Below, one piece after another: positions 11,360 through 22,877 of a stretch of 64,000 nt of DNA (positions are counted from its first letter, which is position 1; the number at the start of each line of letters is the position of its first letter). The stretch is from positions 1-64,000 of the forward strand of contig JAWPHD010001143.1 in assembly GCA_037043455.1 (NCBI GenBank). Direction: 5' to 3'. A program made the translations under genes and the position numbers. This DNA comes from Cyrtodaria siliqua (lineage: Eukaryota; Mollusca; Bivalvia; Adapedonta; Hiatellidae). The notes beneath the pieces are model-generated. The model was not told the DNA's origin. It searched no databases and was given only the letters and a program-made list of their open reading frames with translations.

Positions 11360-12600
11360 TCTAAACATCTAGTCATCTTTAAATTGTTGTTGGCTTCTAT
11401 ATGTGTTTTTCGTTGACTGTGGTCCTTGAATGCTACATTTCCTTTCGACTTTTATAGCTACGTTTAATCGTTGATAGCATTGTGCATCTTAAAAAAGCTT
11501 AGATATTTTTCTGTTCGACATGTATACCTATTTTTACCCTTTGATGACGTCTATCTATATGGCATACCAACTTTATGTTAATATGTACAACGACTGACCA
11601 TGTAACCTGACGATTAGTCATCAGAAAATAGTAAACTGATTTTCATTGATAATAACATTTTCATTGAAATTATTATAAGGTCGAATACAGCTTTTCATGA
11701 TAGTTCTATTGACACTGACAGTATGTAACATGTCCTTATCAAACATATTTAGAGTATGACATATTATCTCAGCATACTGAATGATAAGAATGTAAATATA
11801 AACAATATGTAGCATGTGTTCTGTTTCAGCTTTTGCGATGGTTATCAACCAATCAATCCAGTGCAACTCTTTATTCCATGTGTATATATAATTACGATAG
11901 GCTATATACAAGAGTGAGCTACGCTGCGTTCTAGTGTTTATCACTTCCTCTCTAGATAATGCAGTTTGTGAAAATAAAGTTGTAATCGACGTACCAGCAT
12001 TACAGCCTTTAATGGGGGAGTTGAACTAAAACAACTGTTACTGGTAACACATTCCTTTATTTATAGCACAATAATCTACATGTATGGCAATTGCACAACA
12101 TGAACTATGTTATCATTTAAATTATTTTTTTTTCAGTTATTACAATAATTACATGTTTATCAGTTAAAGATAAAAACATGTTTAAAATCAGTTACAAAAT
12201 CAATAATAGCAGAGAGAAAGAAACTAAATATAGTTATATGATATATAAAACGTCAGTGTTAATGCATTTATATAAAAGTTTAGCTTTTAAAATGGGTAGC
12301 TACTAATGCAGATTGATTCCCTATCACCGCAACACACTCAGATCAGGAGAAATACATGTGTACATATTATATTTTATAAAGAAGCAATGACAGCAAAACA
12401 AAAACGTTATTGCATACCGGATAAGGTTATCCGTATTTTACAAGGGTGATGGAAAGCCTGATCTTACACTTGGGGGAAGATAAACGTCGCGCGCTGATAT
12501 AAACAATGACAGATGCATAACGTCATTGTGAAAATAAACATGCAAAACGTTAGTAGTTGGGAATGTCAATGCGCAGAATGTAAAGGATATGCAAGAGAAA
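11360..12600. other. AT-rich region, no supported gene
   Basis: A 107-codon minus-strand frame at 11621-11944 is the longest present. It has no low-entropy codon pattern, motif or splice partner and is treated as chance. Nothing else was recognised. Confidence 0.45.
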
Positions 12601-12613
12601 GTATCCATCATGA

Positions 12614-12740
12614 GTATCCGGTTGAGATAGGGAAATTACAACCCTCGATATAATTGTTATAATCGGAACCTAGGCACAGCCTCGGTTCCGATAAAAAATG
12701 TTTATACCTCGTGTTGTGATTCCCCATCTTCATCGGATAC
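12614..12740. repeat. 127-bp fold-back hairpin with GGCACAGCCTCGG apex
   Basis: Arms begin 'GTATCCGGTTGAGATAGGG' and end with the near complement at 12740. The inner stem is ATCGGAACC/GGTTCCGAT. The apex 'GGCACAGCCTCGG' is identical to that of 5639-5736, although the arms share no other sequence. Confidence 0.8.
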
Positions 12741-13313
12741 CCACGAACGATTGTTATAATCAATACCTCATTTCTGATTATTCAACGTATGATCTTCTTT
12801 CTTTCTTTATAAACAATAGAGACATTGTATATTCGTCAAAATATACGAGACTTTAGCAGTGCCACTAAAATCTGCTATATAATGCAGTTTTTGATTTAAA
12901 TATTTATTTTCATCAATTCCGGCGTCATGAAGTCAGTTTTTTCAATCATTCTGTAATACAATAGTTTATCCATGAATACATTTATGTAAATCTTATCTTA
13001 AGTCTTATGTTTGTAATTCATATGCAAATATTAAGATACTTGTTGTATTTTTTTATATATAAATAATTGCAACATAATTGTGTTACGTTCATCGTTATTT
13101 TGTAACGAATTTAAAAAATGAAAAAATGCAACCTAATAAATGTAAATCTATATAAAAAAACTATATATTTAAAGAGAAATCTTTATTAATAGTGTATACT
13201 ATATCATGAATGTGTTCGCTATGCATGTGTGCTGATATTAAACATAATGGTATAACATTAAACTATTGCAGTCATATGGGTGGAATAAATAACGTCGCAC
13301 ACTCTTTATTCTT

Positions 13314-13505
13314 TCACATTTTCAGATGGTGTGCAGGTGTTATCATTCCTGGTAGAACTCTGTCATCAAATATGATCTCCTCAACACCGTGTAGCTCTAT
13401 ACGCTCACTACTTAACTCGTCCTCGTCTTCCTGCAATTCTGACTTATTATTGTCATCACCGTCTTCGTCTTGTTCTTCTCCTTCTGTTTCGTCGAGAGTT
13501 TCATC
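13314..13505 (-). CDS. Possible acidic C-terminal exon of an unrecognised gene
   Basis: On the minus strand an acceptor-like ATATATATTAG precedes a frame open for about 63 codons ending in TGA at 13314-13316. It is strongly acidic at first (runs of D and E with DETEGEEQDED), then reads 'RIELHGVEEIIFDD' and 'GMITPAHHLKM'. An AATAAA polyadenylation signal lies four bases after the stop (13305-13310 on the plus strand). Open frame, non-random composition, acceptor and polyA signal together suggest a terminal exon. No upstream exon was found toward higher coordinates, the family is not recognised, and the acceptor sits next to the MITE that begins about 13515. The opposite strand gives a serine-rich frame that is probably the shadow. 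Confidence 0.35.
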   Translation of the reverse strand, partial: DETLDETEGEEQDEDGDDNNKSELQEDEDELSSERIELHGVEEIIFDDRVLPGMITPAHHLKM

Positions 13506-13514
13506 CTAATATAT

Positions 13515-13905
13515 ATATATGAGGATGTAACCCCCCACCCCTCCCCCCGAGTACTGAATACTCCTTATTTTAGAGACCGAGTACTGAATACTATTTAGCT
13601 CCGGAAAAAAGTCTAAGTATAAAATTACAAAGGGCAATAACTCTAATTTGAATGATGACCTAAAAACATGACCAGCCGGGATCTGCTAGATGAATGAAAG
13701 CCCGATTATCAAAATTAGACCTTTATTTACATTTTATGATTTTTTTGTACATATTTGGTTTTAAAAATACATTTTATGAGTACTAAATACTAAATAGTGT
13801 GTTGTGCGAGTACTGCGTACCAGGTTCGTGTGTACTGAATATCGCCTAAAACACACTGAAAACTGCGTACCAAAAGGTGGGGGGAGGGTTTCAGCCTCAA
13901 ATATA
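13515..13905. mobile_element. MITE candidate with G/C-rich inverted ends
   Basis: The left end, ATATATGAGGATGTAACCCC followed by a C-rich stretch, is mirrored at the right end by GGTGGGGGGAGGG followed by TTTCAGCCTCAAATATAT. Arms are about 35 bp and imperfect. The interior contains repeated GAGTACTGAATACT words and no gene. It lies immediately upstream (on the minus strand) of the candidate exon at 13314-13505. Confidence 0.55.
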
Positions 13906-13944
13906 TATGTCGTGATTTACTAAAGGGATTCCCTTTCAGTATGT

Positions 13945-14125
13945 ATTGACATTCACACTAGCGTTTGTTTAGTGCTGTGTGGCAGCCTTAAAAAGTCGCC
14001 CCTACTACAGATCAGAAGTGTTAATACTTACTAGTCCTTTGGGATCATCAAGCCCAATCTTTGTGACTTTAAAGTAGAATATCGCTTAAACCGGTGCTTC
14101 TATGCGTAAGATGTGTTGCACTTCA
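13945..14125 (+). repeat. Dispersed repeat, copy 2 of 2
   Basis: Direct-orientation partner of 4290-4490, sharing 'CATTCACACTAGCGTTTG', 'CTTTGGGATCATCA' and 'TTAAACCGGTGCTTC'-like segments. It lacks the triplicated CAAGCGTTTGCA motif of the first copy. Confidence 0.6.
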
Positions 14126-14609
14126 CATTACGTCCCATGAGCAGACTCAATAAAACCGAGTCTGATACTTTTATCTCTTGTTTATGTTTGTTGCTCGGAA
14201 AGGATGCAAGTATTTATACTATAATACTGTGGGAGTGGTATACTAAATAACGTTGTGTTCGGTTCGTACCTTTATTATCACTGATGAGAAGTGACGTTAA
14301 CGGAATTTACGTCACGTCCAATACAGCGCGTCAACGTCACGTATAATACAGCGCGTAATACAAGTGTTCACAACAAATACAGTGCCTAGAGACATACAAT
14401 ACAAACATGATTTGCACAGTATGAACAGGATAACGTTATACAGAGGTTGCATTATTGTAAAAGTAGGTATAACAGTCGAAACGGAAATATAGCTATCACA
14501 AACAACAGTCAACCAAACCCATGCATTAAAACAAAGAAGAACTACAGCGTTGATAAGCAAGGCATGTAACTTCACATACAAACAGGTTGACATGGTTTCC
14601 CCGTTGAAA

Positions 14610-14750
14610 AGGTCAGTAGCAAAAAGGTCTCTGGGGATTTAAACCCGGTTCTAGGGTGCACCAAACTTCACTCTTACCGTATTCTCCTAATAAAACGGGA
14701 AAGTGATTGTAAATAAAGATAAACCATGTAATAACTTCTGATATATTTAA
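14610..14750 (-). repeat. Interspersed repeat, copy 3 (partial)
   Basis: Reverse-orientation partial copy of the 8110 family: 'GGTTCTAGGGTGCACCAAAC', 'TTCACTCTTACC', 'ATAAAACGGGAAAGTG' and 'GTAAATAAAGATAAACC'. A further fragment ('GACTTGGAATGGTCAGTAGG') lies at 14939-14960. Confidence 0.6.
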
Positions 14751-15479
14751 ACATCCCTTAATTATTACAATGTTAATTGCATGGTTCTTGATGGCTCAGA
14801 AATGAGATATAGGGTCCTATAGAAACCACAGCGTCCGAACGCAGTGGCATCGTAGGTCCGCACTGTACTGCAAACAAGGACTTGAAAATACAATGAAAGA
14901 GACAAAAAACAACAGAAAGGGTGGTGACACAGGTTTACCGACTTGGAATGGTCAGTAGGCAATAAGGCCTACTGGTTAGCTTGAATCGATTTTATATGCG
15001 CACAATCCTCGCTATTATCCTGTCTTCAGTGCCCAATTAGACAAGACAGTGTAAACAAAAGTACATCCCATCAAAAGAAATTCTCTGACAATAAAGTCCA
15101 CATTCAGAGAAACTAACTAAAGAAACACATACCAAAAACAAAAACAAAAACAAAATAATAATAATAAACATCTCAGGATGTATCCAGAATCGTACTGAAC
15201 AACCATACATGTTGTCTATTTTCAACATTTAATATCAAATAGTTTACATTCCATTAACACGAAATTATATAAAGTATTTTTCGGTATAATGTCAAATTAC
15301 GATATGTTTGTATCGGCCCTATATGCATTGACAACGACATGATTAATTATAAAAATGTTTATATTATTTGTTAAGCTGAAGTTTGCATATGGCATACAAG
15401 AACTGAAATCAATAAAAACGTAAATATAGATCTGTACATTGTTTGATAAAGCACTTGCATAATTATCTATATATCACAG

Positions 15480-17884
15480 AAACCGTTGTATACCCGGAGG
15501 TTCGGGCAAATGATGCTGTGGGGAATACGTCATATATTTTAAAATCAAATGGGGTCATTATAGATTCAAGTCCACCAAGTCGAGGAAGTAAATTGTTTTA
15601 TGGAAATAATGTTTTAAATAATCCATCATTTGAAACATCTGCGAAAACGAACTATGTTGATGCTTCAAGAAAATTTCGTTTAACGTTTTTCACGTCCCAC
15701 GTACCGATGAATACATCGATGGTTTCGTCTAATGAAGGATGTGATGAAGTCAATAATGAAATGCATATGTTTCTTCTCTACAGCAAGCCAAGTAATTGTG
15801 TGGCTTCAATAATAAACTTGGATAGCATAAACATACATTTTTCTTTGAAACATACACTGAACGACTTTAAAAACGCAACAGGGAAATAAACTAAGATGAC
15901 TGAAATATTTCAATAGAAATTAAATTTTAATTTCATCTAGTATTCTATTTAACAATATCTACAGTGGATTTCTGAAAATTTCATTCAAATTGATCAACAA
16001 TAAACTTGCTAAACTCAGTGCATAACAGTACAACCCCCAAAAGCAAAGTCACAAAACTAATACCCGGTATATCCCAATATGCGTAGGAGATGTCAGGCGT
16101 GCATTGCCGCTAATGGTGGATATTGTGACTTTTGCTTTTAGGGGTAGTAGTGTTATATTTTGAATTTAACATGTTTAATGTTGATCAATTTGAATGAAAT
16201 GTTCAGCAATTCAACTGTAGATATGGTTAAATAGAATAGATGAAATTAAAATTTAATTTCTATTGAAATATATCAGTTATCTTAGTTTATTTCCCTGTTG
16301 CGTTTTTAAAGTCGTTCAGTGTACATGGACAATATAACAATAACGTTCGCCACTTTCGGACGAATATCTCATTTTGCTGTTGATAACGTTAAACTGGAAC
16401 AAATTAGTGAAACAAACAAAGGTTTAGAAGCAGTACGCCAAGGACATGTAAAGGTACATACTGTGTTCATTCATGATTGGTCATCAGTACATTCGAACTG
16501 GAATTTCGTGGATGAAGAAAGCACGATCATTGAGTATCTATGGGCAATAGGTTAGTGTATATATTCTTGAAATACACAAACACCGACCCTATATTATAGT
16601 ACGGTACTGTCCACTAATGTAGAAGCGGAGAGTTTCGATGCCGCGTTATAAGGATTTAAGTTTAATGGTGGCGTACAGCGGAGAAAGGCGTAGCATGATA
16701 GAGGGTCTGCTTTTAATGAGAATGAAAGAGTTAATTGTAATACACCGTATATGTATCTGTGTAAACATACTAAACTTATTTTCAGATTGCCCCTGTATAT
16801 TTACTTTCAAGGTAAGGTTCTATAACATCAACGATTTCTTTTGTTAACAATATAATTTAGATTGTTTTCAAAATTTATGTTCTCATTATATATCTATCCT
16901 CATCCTAATTATTTCCTACTCTCAGGAACAGTTGAGGGTGGAACTCAATTGCAGGACTTTGTGAGTGTTTGCAGACGTACATTTGCCTACACATATTCGT
17001 TACACCTCGTACACAACGGTCATCTACGTTACAGCCGCGGCAGTAAATTCAGCAGGATTAAGAACAGTCAGGTTATTCGGATCCCATTATCAGAGACTTT
17101 TCACCTCCGGACATCAACTGCATATTTAACGGAGCTTTCCTTGGTATGTGTATCTTATTTGATTATCCCTCTAGGCAAGTTCAATTCTACTTTTGAACGC
17201 CAGAACAACGCATACGATGGCGCGTTGTCCTCCGTTCATATGTCGTCCTTGAACTTCATCTGGTAAACGCGTTGACATTTGTAAATGGTTTTCCATTTTA
17301 TACAAATTTGATTTGCAAATGAGTTTAATGTGTGTTTGTCGATTCTTATTACTCTTTAATGATATCAGATACTTGGGAGAAACTGTATGTCTTTACGTGT
17401 TATTTGTATTATAAGGTCAGGTTTAGCAGTCCAGATCATGCGTGTTATCTATTGCTAGTCCATAACTTCTTAACTGCTTGTTTCATATTGAAATAAATTG
17501 TTTATTTGAATATAGAATGCGTAATTGCTTTGTATAAGTAATACTTGTTATTAATGTTTATAATTTTAATAAAACATAAATCAATAAATAAGATTCACCT
17601 TGTTTCAACGATATTAAAAGTCTTGTTTAAAGTTTATTACACTCCTAACTTTTTTAACTGCCGGCATACTAGTTATTAGATAACAATATACATAATTACT
17701 ATTATTATTTTTATCTTCTTCCATAATTGCCGTTAGGCAGTCGATAAATGCAACATGTTACTATATCAAATACATGTGTTTACCTTAGCTGAAGATATAG
17801 ACTTCCCGTAGAATATGAAAATGTCGGCAAACTGGAATATTAAAGACAAAGAATCGGGAATAGCAACTTGCGAGTGGGCAATAG
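15480..17884 (+). pseudogene. Broken extracellular WAIG-repeat (FN3-like) protein gene
   Basis: Four spliced blocks belong to one gene. Block A (15480-15854) reads 'VYPEVRANDAVGNTSYILK', 'DSSPPSRGSK' and 'NNPSFET'. After a MITE, block B (16322-16550) contains 'FAVDNVKLEQI' and 'WNFVDEESTIIEYLWAIG' and ends at a phase-1 donor. Block C (16926-17143) starts 'GTVEGGTQLQDFVSV'. Block D (17812-17884) carries a second motif, 'WNIKDKESGIATCEWAIG', ending at a donor in the same phase. W-x-F/I-x-D-x-ES-x-I-x(3-5)-WAIG repeats occur in large secreted or membrane proteins of molluscs with FN3-like modules (recollection of the family style, not a search). Block C changes frame twice (near 17028 and 17078), and block A is interrupted by the insertion, so the gene is dead or badly assembled. 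No start or 3' end was found. Confidence 0.7.
15855..16321. mobile_element. 467-bp inverted-repeat MITE inserted in an exon, TA target
   Basis: Two arms of about 200 bp, beginning 'CACTGAACGACTTTAAAAAC' and ending with its exact reverse complement, flank a ~70-bp centre. TA lies on each side (15853-15854 and 16322-16323), the target duplication typical of Tc1/mariner-type transposition. There is no open frame of note. The element separates the two halves of a coding block; joining the flanks at one TA leaves the halves out of frame by one base. Confidence 0.85.
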
Positions 17885-18149
17885 GTGTGTATTTGTTATG
17901 GCAGTATATGTTACTAAAGTATCTAGAAAACCTAATTTGGGAAGGTATTTACATTACTCAAGTTGCCTAATGTTTCGTTTTGTATTTATATGTGCTTTAC
18001 ATTACGTGGTGCATGTATTAACTTTCATACCCCATCCAACCCCTTCTCCATGAAGCGAAAACAGAAAACAGGGCTGGCTGGGGTATGAAATAAAACTAAG
18101 TTCGGCTTAAAAAGTTTAAAATGAACAAAAGTCAAGATAATACATCACA

Positions 18150-18480
18150 AACACAGAAGGGTTGATAATAGGACTTCCGCCTTGGAACAGTCAGTGGCAA
18201 ACTAAACGCTGTGGGTTTAAACCAGGTTCTAGTGTTTGGTCTCACTCTTACCTATTGTCATCCCGATAAACGGGACAGAGTAAATAAAGATATACTCGCC
18301 ATGTTATAATCTCTGACAATCAAGGCAGCATTAATAGGCAATACAAGTAAAACACATAAATGATCATGTATATATAATATAAAAACAGAAGCCTAAAAAG
18401 CCACAAAGTAAGTACTTGACTTGGCAGAAGCCAGAGAATCAGTAGAACAAACCGTTAAGGGTACGACAAGACAAGATTAA
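18150..18480 (-). repeat. Interspersed repeat, copy 4
   Basis: Full-length reverse copy of the 8110 family: 'CCGCCTTGGAACAGTCAGTG', 'GTGGGTTTAAACCAGG', 'AAACGGGACAGAGTAAATAA', 'AAGCCACAAAGTAAGTACTT'. Read in this direction the GGGTTTAAACC segment looks like a pol III box B. Confidence 0.7.
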
Positions 18481-18814
18481 AGACAAACGCGAAGTACTAA
18501 TAAGAGATCCACTACGCTACAAAGTACTGAAAGATAAATATTTACATTTAATATTGTCTGCTTAAATTTGTTCAAAGAAACAATTAGGGACTTTAAATAA
18601 ACGGTTTAAAAAACGTATTTTGTTATTATTTACGTTATCATTGTATTCAGCTACAACACAACTAAGCAACGTTGAGTTTAGAAGTATATTTCAAAGCAGC
18701 CGACTAAAGAAAACGATGAGTAAATAATGTTATTTTAGTCCATTCCGATGTGCGTATGTTGCGCATGTGGTACACAACATTTCGTTCTTTCCGAAACTTA
18801 ATTTAAATCGGCAG

Positions 18815-19117
18815 ACAACACATTGGCGAGGGCTACGCCAGTTGATAAACTTCAATCTGACGGAAGTGCCAAGGATCGTGCCATCGCCAGAGCCCATGAC
18901 GATTTGAAGGTAGCCAATGACTGGGTAACTTTCTATGAAATATTCTTCCCAAACAAACTGTACCTACCTAGGCCTAATAACCGCCACATGGTGGGTGGAG
19001 GCCGTCACTTGCGAGTTTGGCGCCATTCTCACCACTAAAATCGACGAAATAAGAGATACACTGACTACCCACTGTCAGAAACTCCAAACGGAGGCAGAGG
19101 CGCGGAGACCCTCCTGA
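18815..19117 (+). pseudogene. GC-richer coding relic, unidentified
   Basis: Base composition rises to about 50% GC in an otherwise ~33% GC region. Two overlapping frames look protein-like: 'DRAIARAHDDLKVANDWV' (18823-19038 frame) and 'TTKIDEIRDTLTTHCQKLQ' (18935-19117 frame). They could be one frameshifted coding sequence, possibly from a retroelement, but no catalytic or zinc-binding motif is visible. A further piece, 'SGKAFAKIMRETMGAMIN', follows at about 19150 in a third frame. Confidence 0.35.
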
Positions 19118-19242
19118 TGTAAATCAAAACAAATGTAACAATCGCATCAGCGGGAAAGCATTTGCAAAAATCATGCGAGAGACCATGGGTGCTATGATCA
19201 ATAAACAGCCAATCTTGTTGTTATGAATACCAGGCCATTTTA

Positions 19243-19985
19243 GGGCCACACACAACTCTCGAAACAGTACTTGCAGATTGTCAAACATATAGTTCTTAGT
19301 ACTGTAGTAGTTCCGTATAACCCACACATAAACGTAGGTACATGCATAACACGATACACTGCAATAGGTACACGACCGTATAACAAAATATAGATATACA
19401 CTCAGAACAAATAAACGATAAACACGGACGAGTTGCGTCTCTTTCTTGAGAATGCAAAATATGTTTGGAAAATCAAGTGGGCTTGGTTTATGTATATAAC
19501 GAACCTCCGGCTATTTAAAAGTGCCGCAAATACGCACTAAATAAATTAAAATATGCAGTTTTCATGGATAGGAATACACGACGAATATATAATACAGTTA
19601 TAGATATAATAAACGCACGGGAAAACAACGTATACCCAAATGAACACTGACAGTTGATGAGGATGTCACATGCGTATACATATGGATTATGAACCACACA
19701 CACGGAAAACACCATTAGAGACACATACTATATAACATGTATTGCCGATCCGTCAGCAGGTTTATAATACAGCATATAGGACAGGAAACTATGACAAATT
19801 ATAAAAGAGGAAATAACAGCTGGATATAAAACATGACCTTCCCTAATATCAAATAAGTACATCTATCAAACACATTTACATAGACAGGGGTACGTAAGAA
19901 ATAATCTTTATGATATCTAAAATTATAGCATGTTTTACTAATCAGCTGGAACTAGCTTAGACATCTAAACTAGTTCAAGGCATTA
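19243..19985 (-). repeat. ~740-bp dispersed repeat, copy 2
   Basis: Inverted partner of 6190-6925. Shared stretches include 'AAACATATAGTTCTTAGTAC', 'CACGACCGTATAACAAAATA' and 'GTCAGCAGGTTTATAATACA'. The ORF at 19515-19724 is the counterpart of the one at 6459. Confidence 0.65.
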
Positions 19986-20251
19986 CACTATAAAAGTATA
20001 GAAACCTACTAAAGAGAATCTTGCTTGTGTTAAAAATACACTAGCTAGCACAGGACACAGTGTTTTTAAAAGTGTTACATAGAAAAAGTGTTTAATATAC
20101 AAATATACATAAATGTATATTAAGAGACGATTTACTGAACACGAAAAAAGTATATAGGGTTGTAAGTAACCAAAACATACTGTCGTTAGTGCTACATGGG
20201 TTGTAAGTATCCGAAATATACTGTCGTTAGTGCTACAGTAATCTAATAGTG

Positions 20252-20638
20252 TCGATGGCCGATGGTAAGATGCGATGGTCGATGGTAAGATGCGATGGTA
20301 AGATGTGATGGTCGATAGTAAGATCAGTTGGTAAGATGCGATGGTCGATAGAAAGATGCGATGGTCGATGGTACGATGCGATGGACCATCAACCATCGCA
20401 TCTTACCATAGATCATCGCATCCTACCATCGCATCTTACCATCGACCATCGCATCTTATCATCGACTATCGCATCTTACCATCGACCATCGCTTTTTTAC
20501 ATTGACCATCGCATCTTACCATTGCATCCTACCATCGCATCTTACCATCGCATCTTACCATCGACCATCACATCGTATCATCGGATCTTACCATCGACCA
20601 TCGCATCTTACCATATCATCTTACCATCGACCATCGAC
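20252..20638. repeat. Palindromic minisatellite CATCTTACCATCG, strand switch at ~20385
   Basis: A 13-20-bp minisatellite runs as GATGGTAAGATGCGATGGTC units to about 20385. It then flips to the reverse complement (CATCGCATCTTACCATCGAC) to 20638. The array can therefore fold into one long hairpin. Translations give only repetitive peptides and are not genes. Related arrays lie at 21666 and 29269. Confidence 0.85.
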
Positions 20639-21170
20639 TTATGGCACACTGGCTACGGCCACTCTTGACCAAGTTTTCCATTCCCGAATATTGCAAACAA
20701 GTGTTTGTGGGCGAATGAAGAGTGCATACATTGGAGGAACGCATGACAAATAATTATATAAAGGAAAGCTTACACATTTCACAATCAACTTTTTAAATGA
20801 CACTAATTGATTGTAACTATGCATAAAACAAGCAGTGTCTCACTTTTTATATTTTACAAATTGTCTGAGTGCCTAAAGAAACATTAAGAGCATGGTGGGG
20901 GAGGGGCGGTCTGGAATTTATCTAGTCAATTCTCATACAGGGTATAGATCCAGGTGTTAACAAGGATGTCTGCAATTCGAGGTTGGTGAGTATTTTTTTC
21001 GAGAATTTATATAGGCGCGCTGCCTGCCACCCTTCCTCTCCCCACTGGAACCTACTCGAACCCAGACACAGAAGAGTGGCAATGCCAAATTTGTTGTACT
21101 TCTGAATTCCGAATTCCAAAGTTTAAAGTTTGATTGATTTGATAGATCTATGGTGAGCTATAATTCCGTA

Positions 21171-21384
21171 ATAAGGCCAAACAAAAAAATATGTGTGTTT
21201 AGACAGGGCAATATTTTTTAATTTTCATCCCAGGTTTAGGGTAACAGGCCAGAAAATAGTAGGTAGGGTAGGTACGGATATATATAAAGGACCATAGCAT
21301 TTTAGACCAGAAACAAATTTTCACCAGAAAAAATAGATATGGTCGGGTTACCCTAAAGACACATAACTTTTTGCAAGGCCTAAT
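21171..21384. mobile_element. ~215-bp MITE candidate with TAAGGCC ends
   Basis: The left end 'ATAAGGCCAAACAAAAAAAT' plus 'ATGTGTGTTTAGACAGGG' is matched imperfectly by the reverse complement of the right end (TTAGGCCTTGCAAAAAGTTA, ATGTGTCTTTAGGG). The interior contains 'TTTCACCAGAAAAAATAGAT' and no coding potential. Confidence 0.45.
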
Positions 21385-21540
21385 TAGAACGCTTATATAA
21401 AATTAATTTGAATTGAACAAAGCAGGTTCTGTTCACCCACACCAACACCCACAACATGGTTGATTAGTTTTCATTACACTCGTACATATGTATCAATATA
21501 ATATTTAATCAAATTGTCTCACTGACTAACCTGAGATTAT

Positions 21541-21575
<35 letters not shown>

Positions 21576-21581
21576 GAGAGA

Positions 21582-21621
<40 letters not shown>

Positions 21622-21640
21622 GAGAGAGGGGAGAGAGGGG
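21541..21640. repeat. (GA)n microsatellite
   Basis: About 100 bp of GA repeats with GGGG interruptions. The long serine/leucine/proline frames on the minus strand come from this and are not genes. Confidence 0.95.
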
Positions 21641-21665
21641 TTTTGATAAAACGAAGAATGGGCCT

Positions 21666-21832
21666 GTAAGATGCGATGGTCGATGGTAAGATGAAATGGT
21701 CAATGGTCCATCGCATCATACCATCGATCATAGCATATAACCATCCACCATCGCATCTTACCATGGCATCTTACTATCGACCATCGCATCTTACCATCGA
21801 CCATCGCATCTTACCATCGCATCTTACCATCT
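21666..21832. repeat. Palindromic minisatellite, second block
   Basis: Same CATCTTACCATCG family, again switching orientation, here near 21705. It lies about 520 bp left of the long inverted repeat that starts near 22355. Confidence 0.85.
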
Positions 21833-22877
21833 TAATATTGCCCTAACAGGACACCGTATGATAAGCTGTTATTTCATCTACGGAAAGTGATTCTATAACG
21901 AATAATCTGACCTGAACACAGGATGGAAGTAACAAATGAAACGCGGATGAGAACCCATACGAGTGACAAATCGTATTATACAATAGTAATTAATTGGAAA
22001 TTTTCGTATCACTCCTGTAAAAGAGTCGAGGTGATTCGAATCTGCCCGGATCCAAAACAAATCGTTTACGTTGCTTTTCGTGATATGACATTTTTTATTC
22101 ATGATTTCACCCGTGTGATAAGCTTTATTGCACGGTAACTAAATCCTGATTGATATGACTAGCTAGGTATTTGTCGTGTATTCAAAAACAACGTATTTAT
22201 AGGCAAGTATGTGATAAATGTGTTTCAGAATTACCTCAAGAACAGTAACTGTTAAGGTCGAACATAAAACTAGAGAAGCACTCACAGAACACAGGTATAA
22301 TACACATACATTTTAAAACAAACAAATATATGCACACATATTAAAGGAGATATATAACAAGCCCAGTAATCGACGTCATCGGAAGGTGCACGAGATGATT
22401 ATCCGCAGCGAAGATTTGTCTCGACTCGGTAAGTAAACACACGCATTTCAGCTCTAATTCTCAGTCCATAAAGATATAATTGTGCCTAAAGTATGCCAAT
22501 CAATGGCAAAAAGACTCGGTTAATATTCAGTTCTGCTAATACTTAGCGAATTGAAAGAAGAATCAAAGAAAGTTATGTTAGCGAGATGATTCTCAGCGGA
22601 GTTTTTTCATTTGTGTTGCTTTTATTTAATTGTTTGGACTTTATAATGTCCTGTATTGACCTTTAACACATACCGATAACAGATACGTGATATAAAACGT
22701 AGACAATAGTCATTTAGATCATGGAACTATGGGTTTCTACATAGATATAGCGAATTTATGAAAATGATACTCCGCGGAGCTTGGCAACGAGATGATACTC
22801 CGCGAAGCCAAATTTTACACACAGCGATATCACTTATCCTTATCATGTTTTTGCACATTTTAAAATATTTATTTCAG

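Noticed and set aside
13210..13509. 99-codon serine-rich plus-strand protein
   Set aside because: It is the complement of the acidic minus-strand exon, which has an acceptor, stop and polyadenylation signal.
20336..20753. Frames of 83-137 codons with repeated SYHRPS/HRILPS peptides (also 29237-29422)
   Set aside because: Direct translation of the CATCTTACCATCG minisatellite on either strand, without start context or splice sites.
21509..21764. Serine/leucine/proline-rich frames on the minus strand
   Set aside because: Translation of the (GA)n microsatellite.
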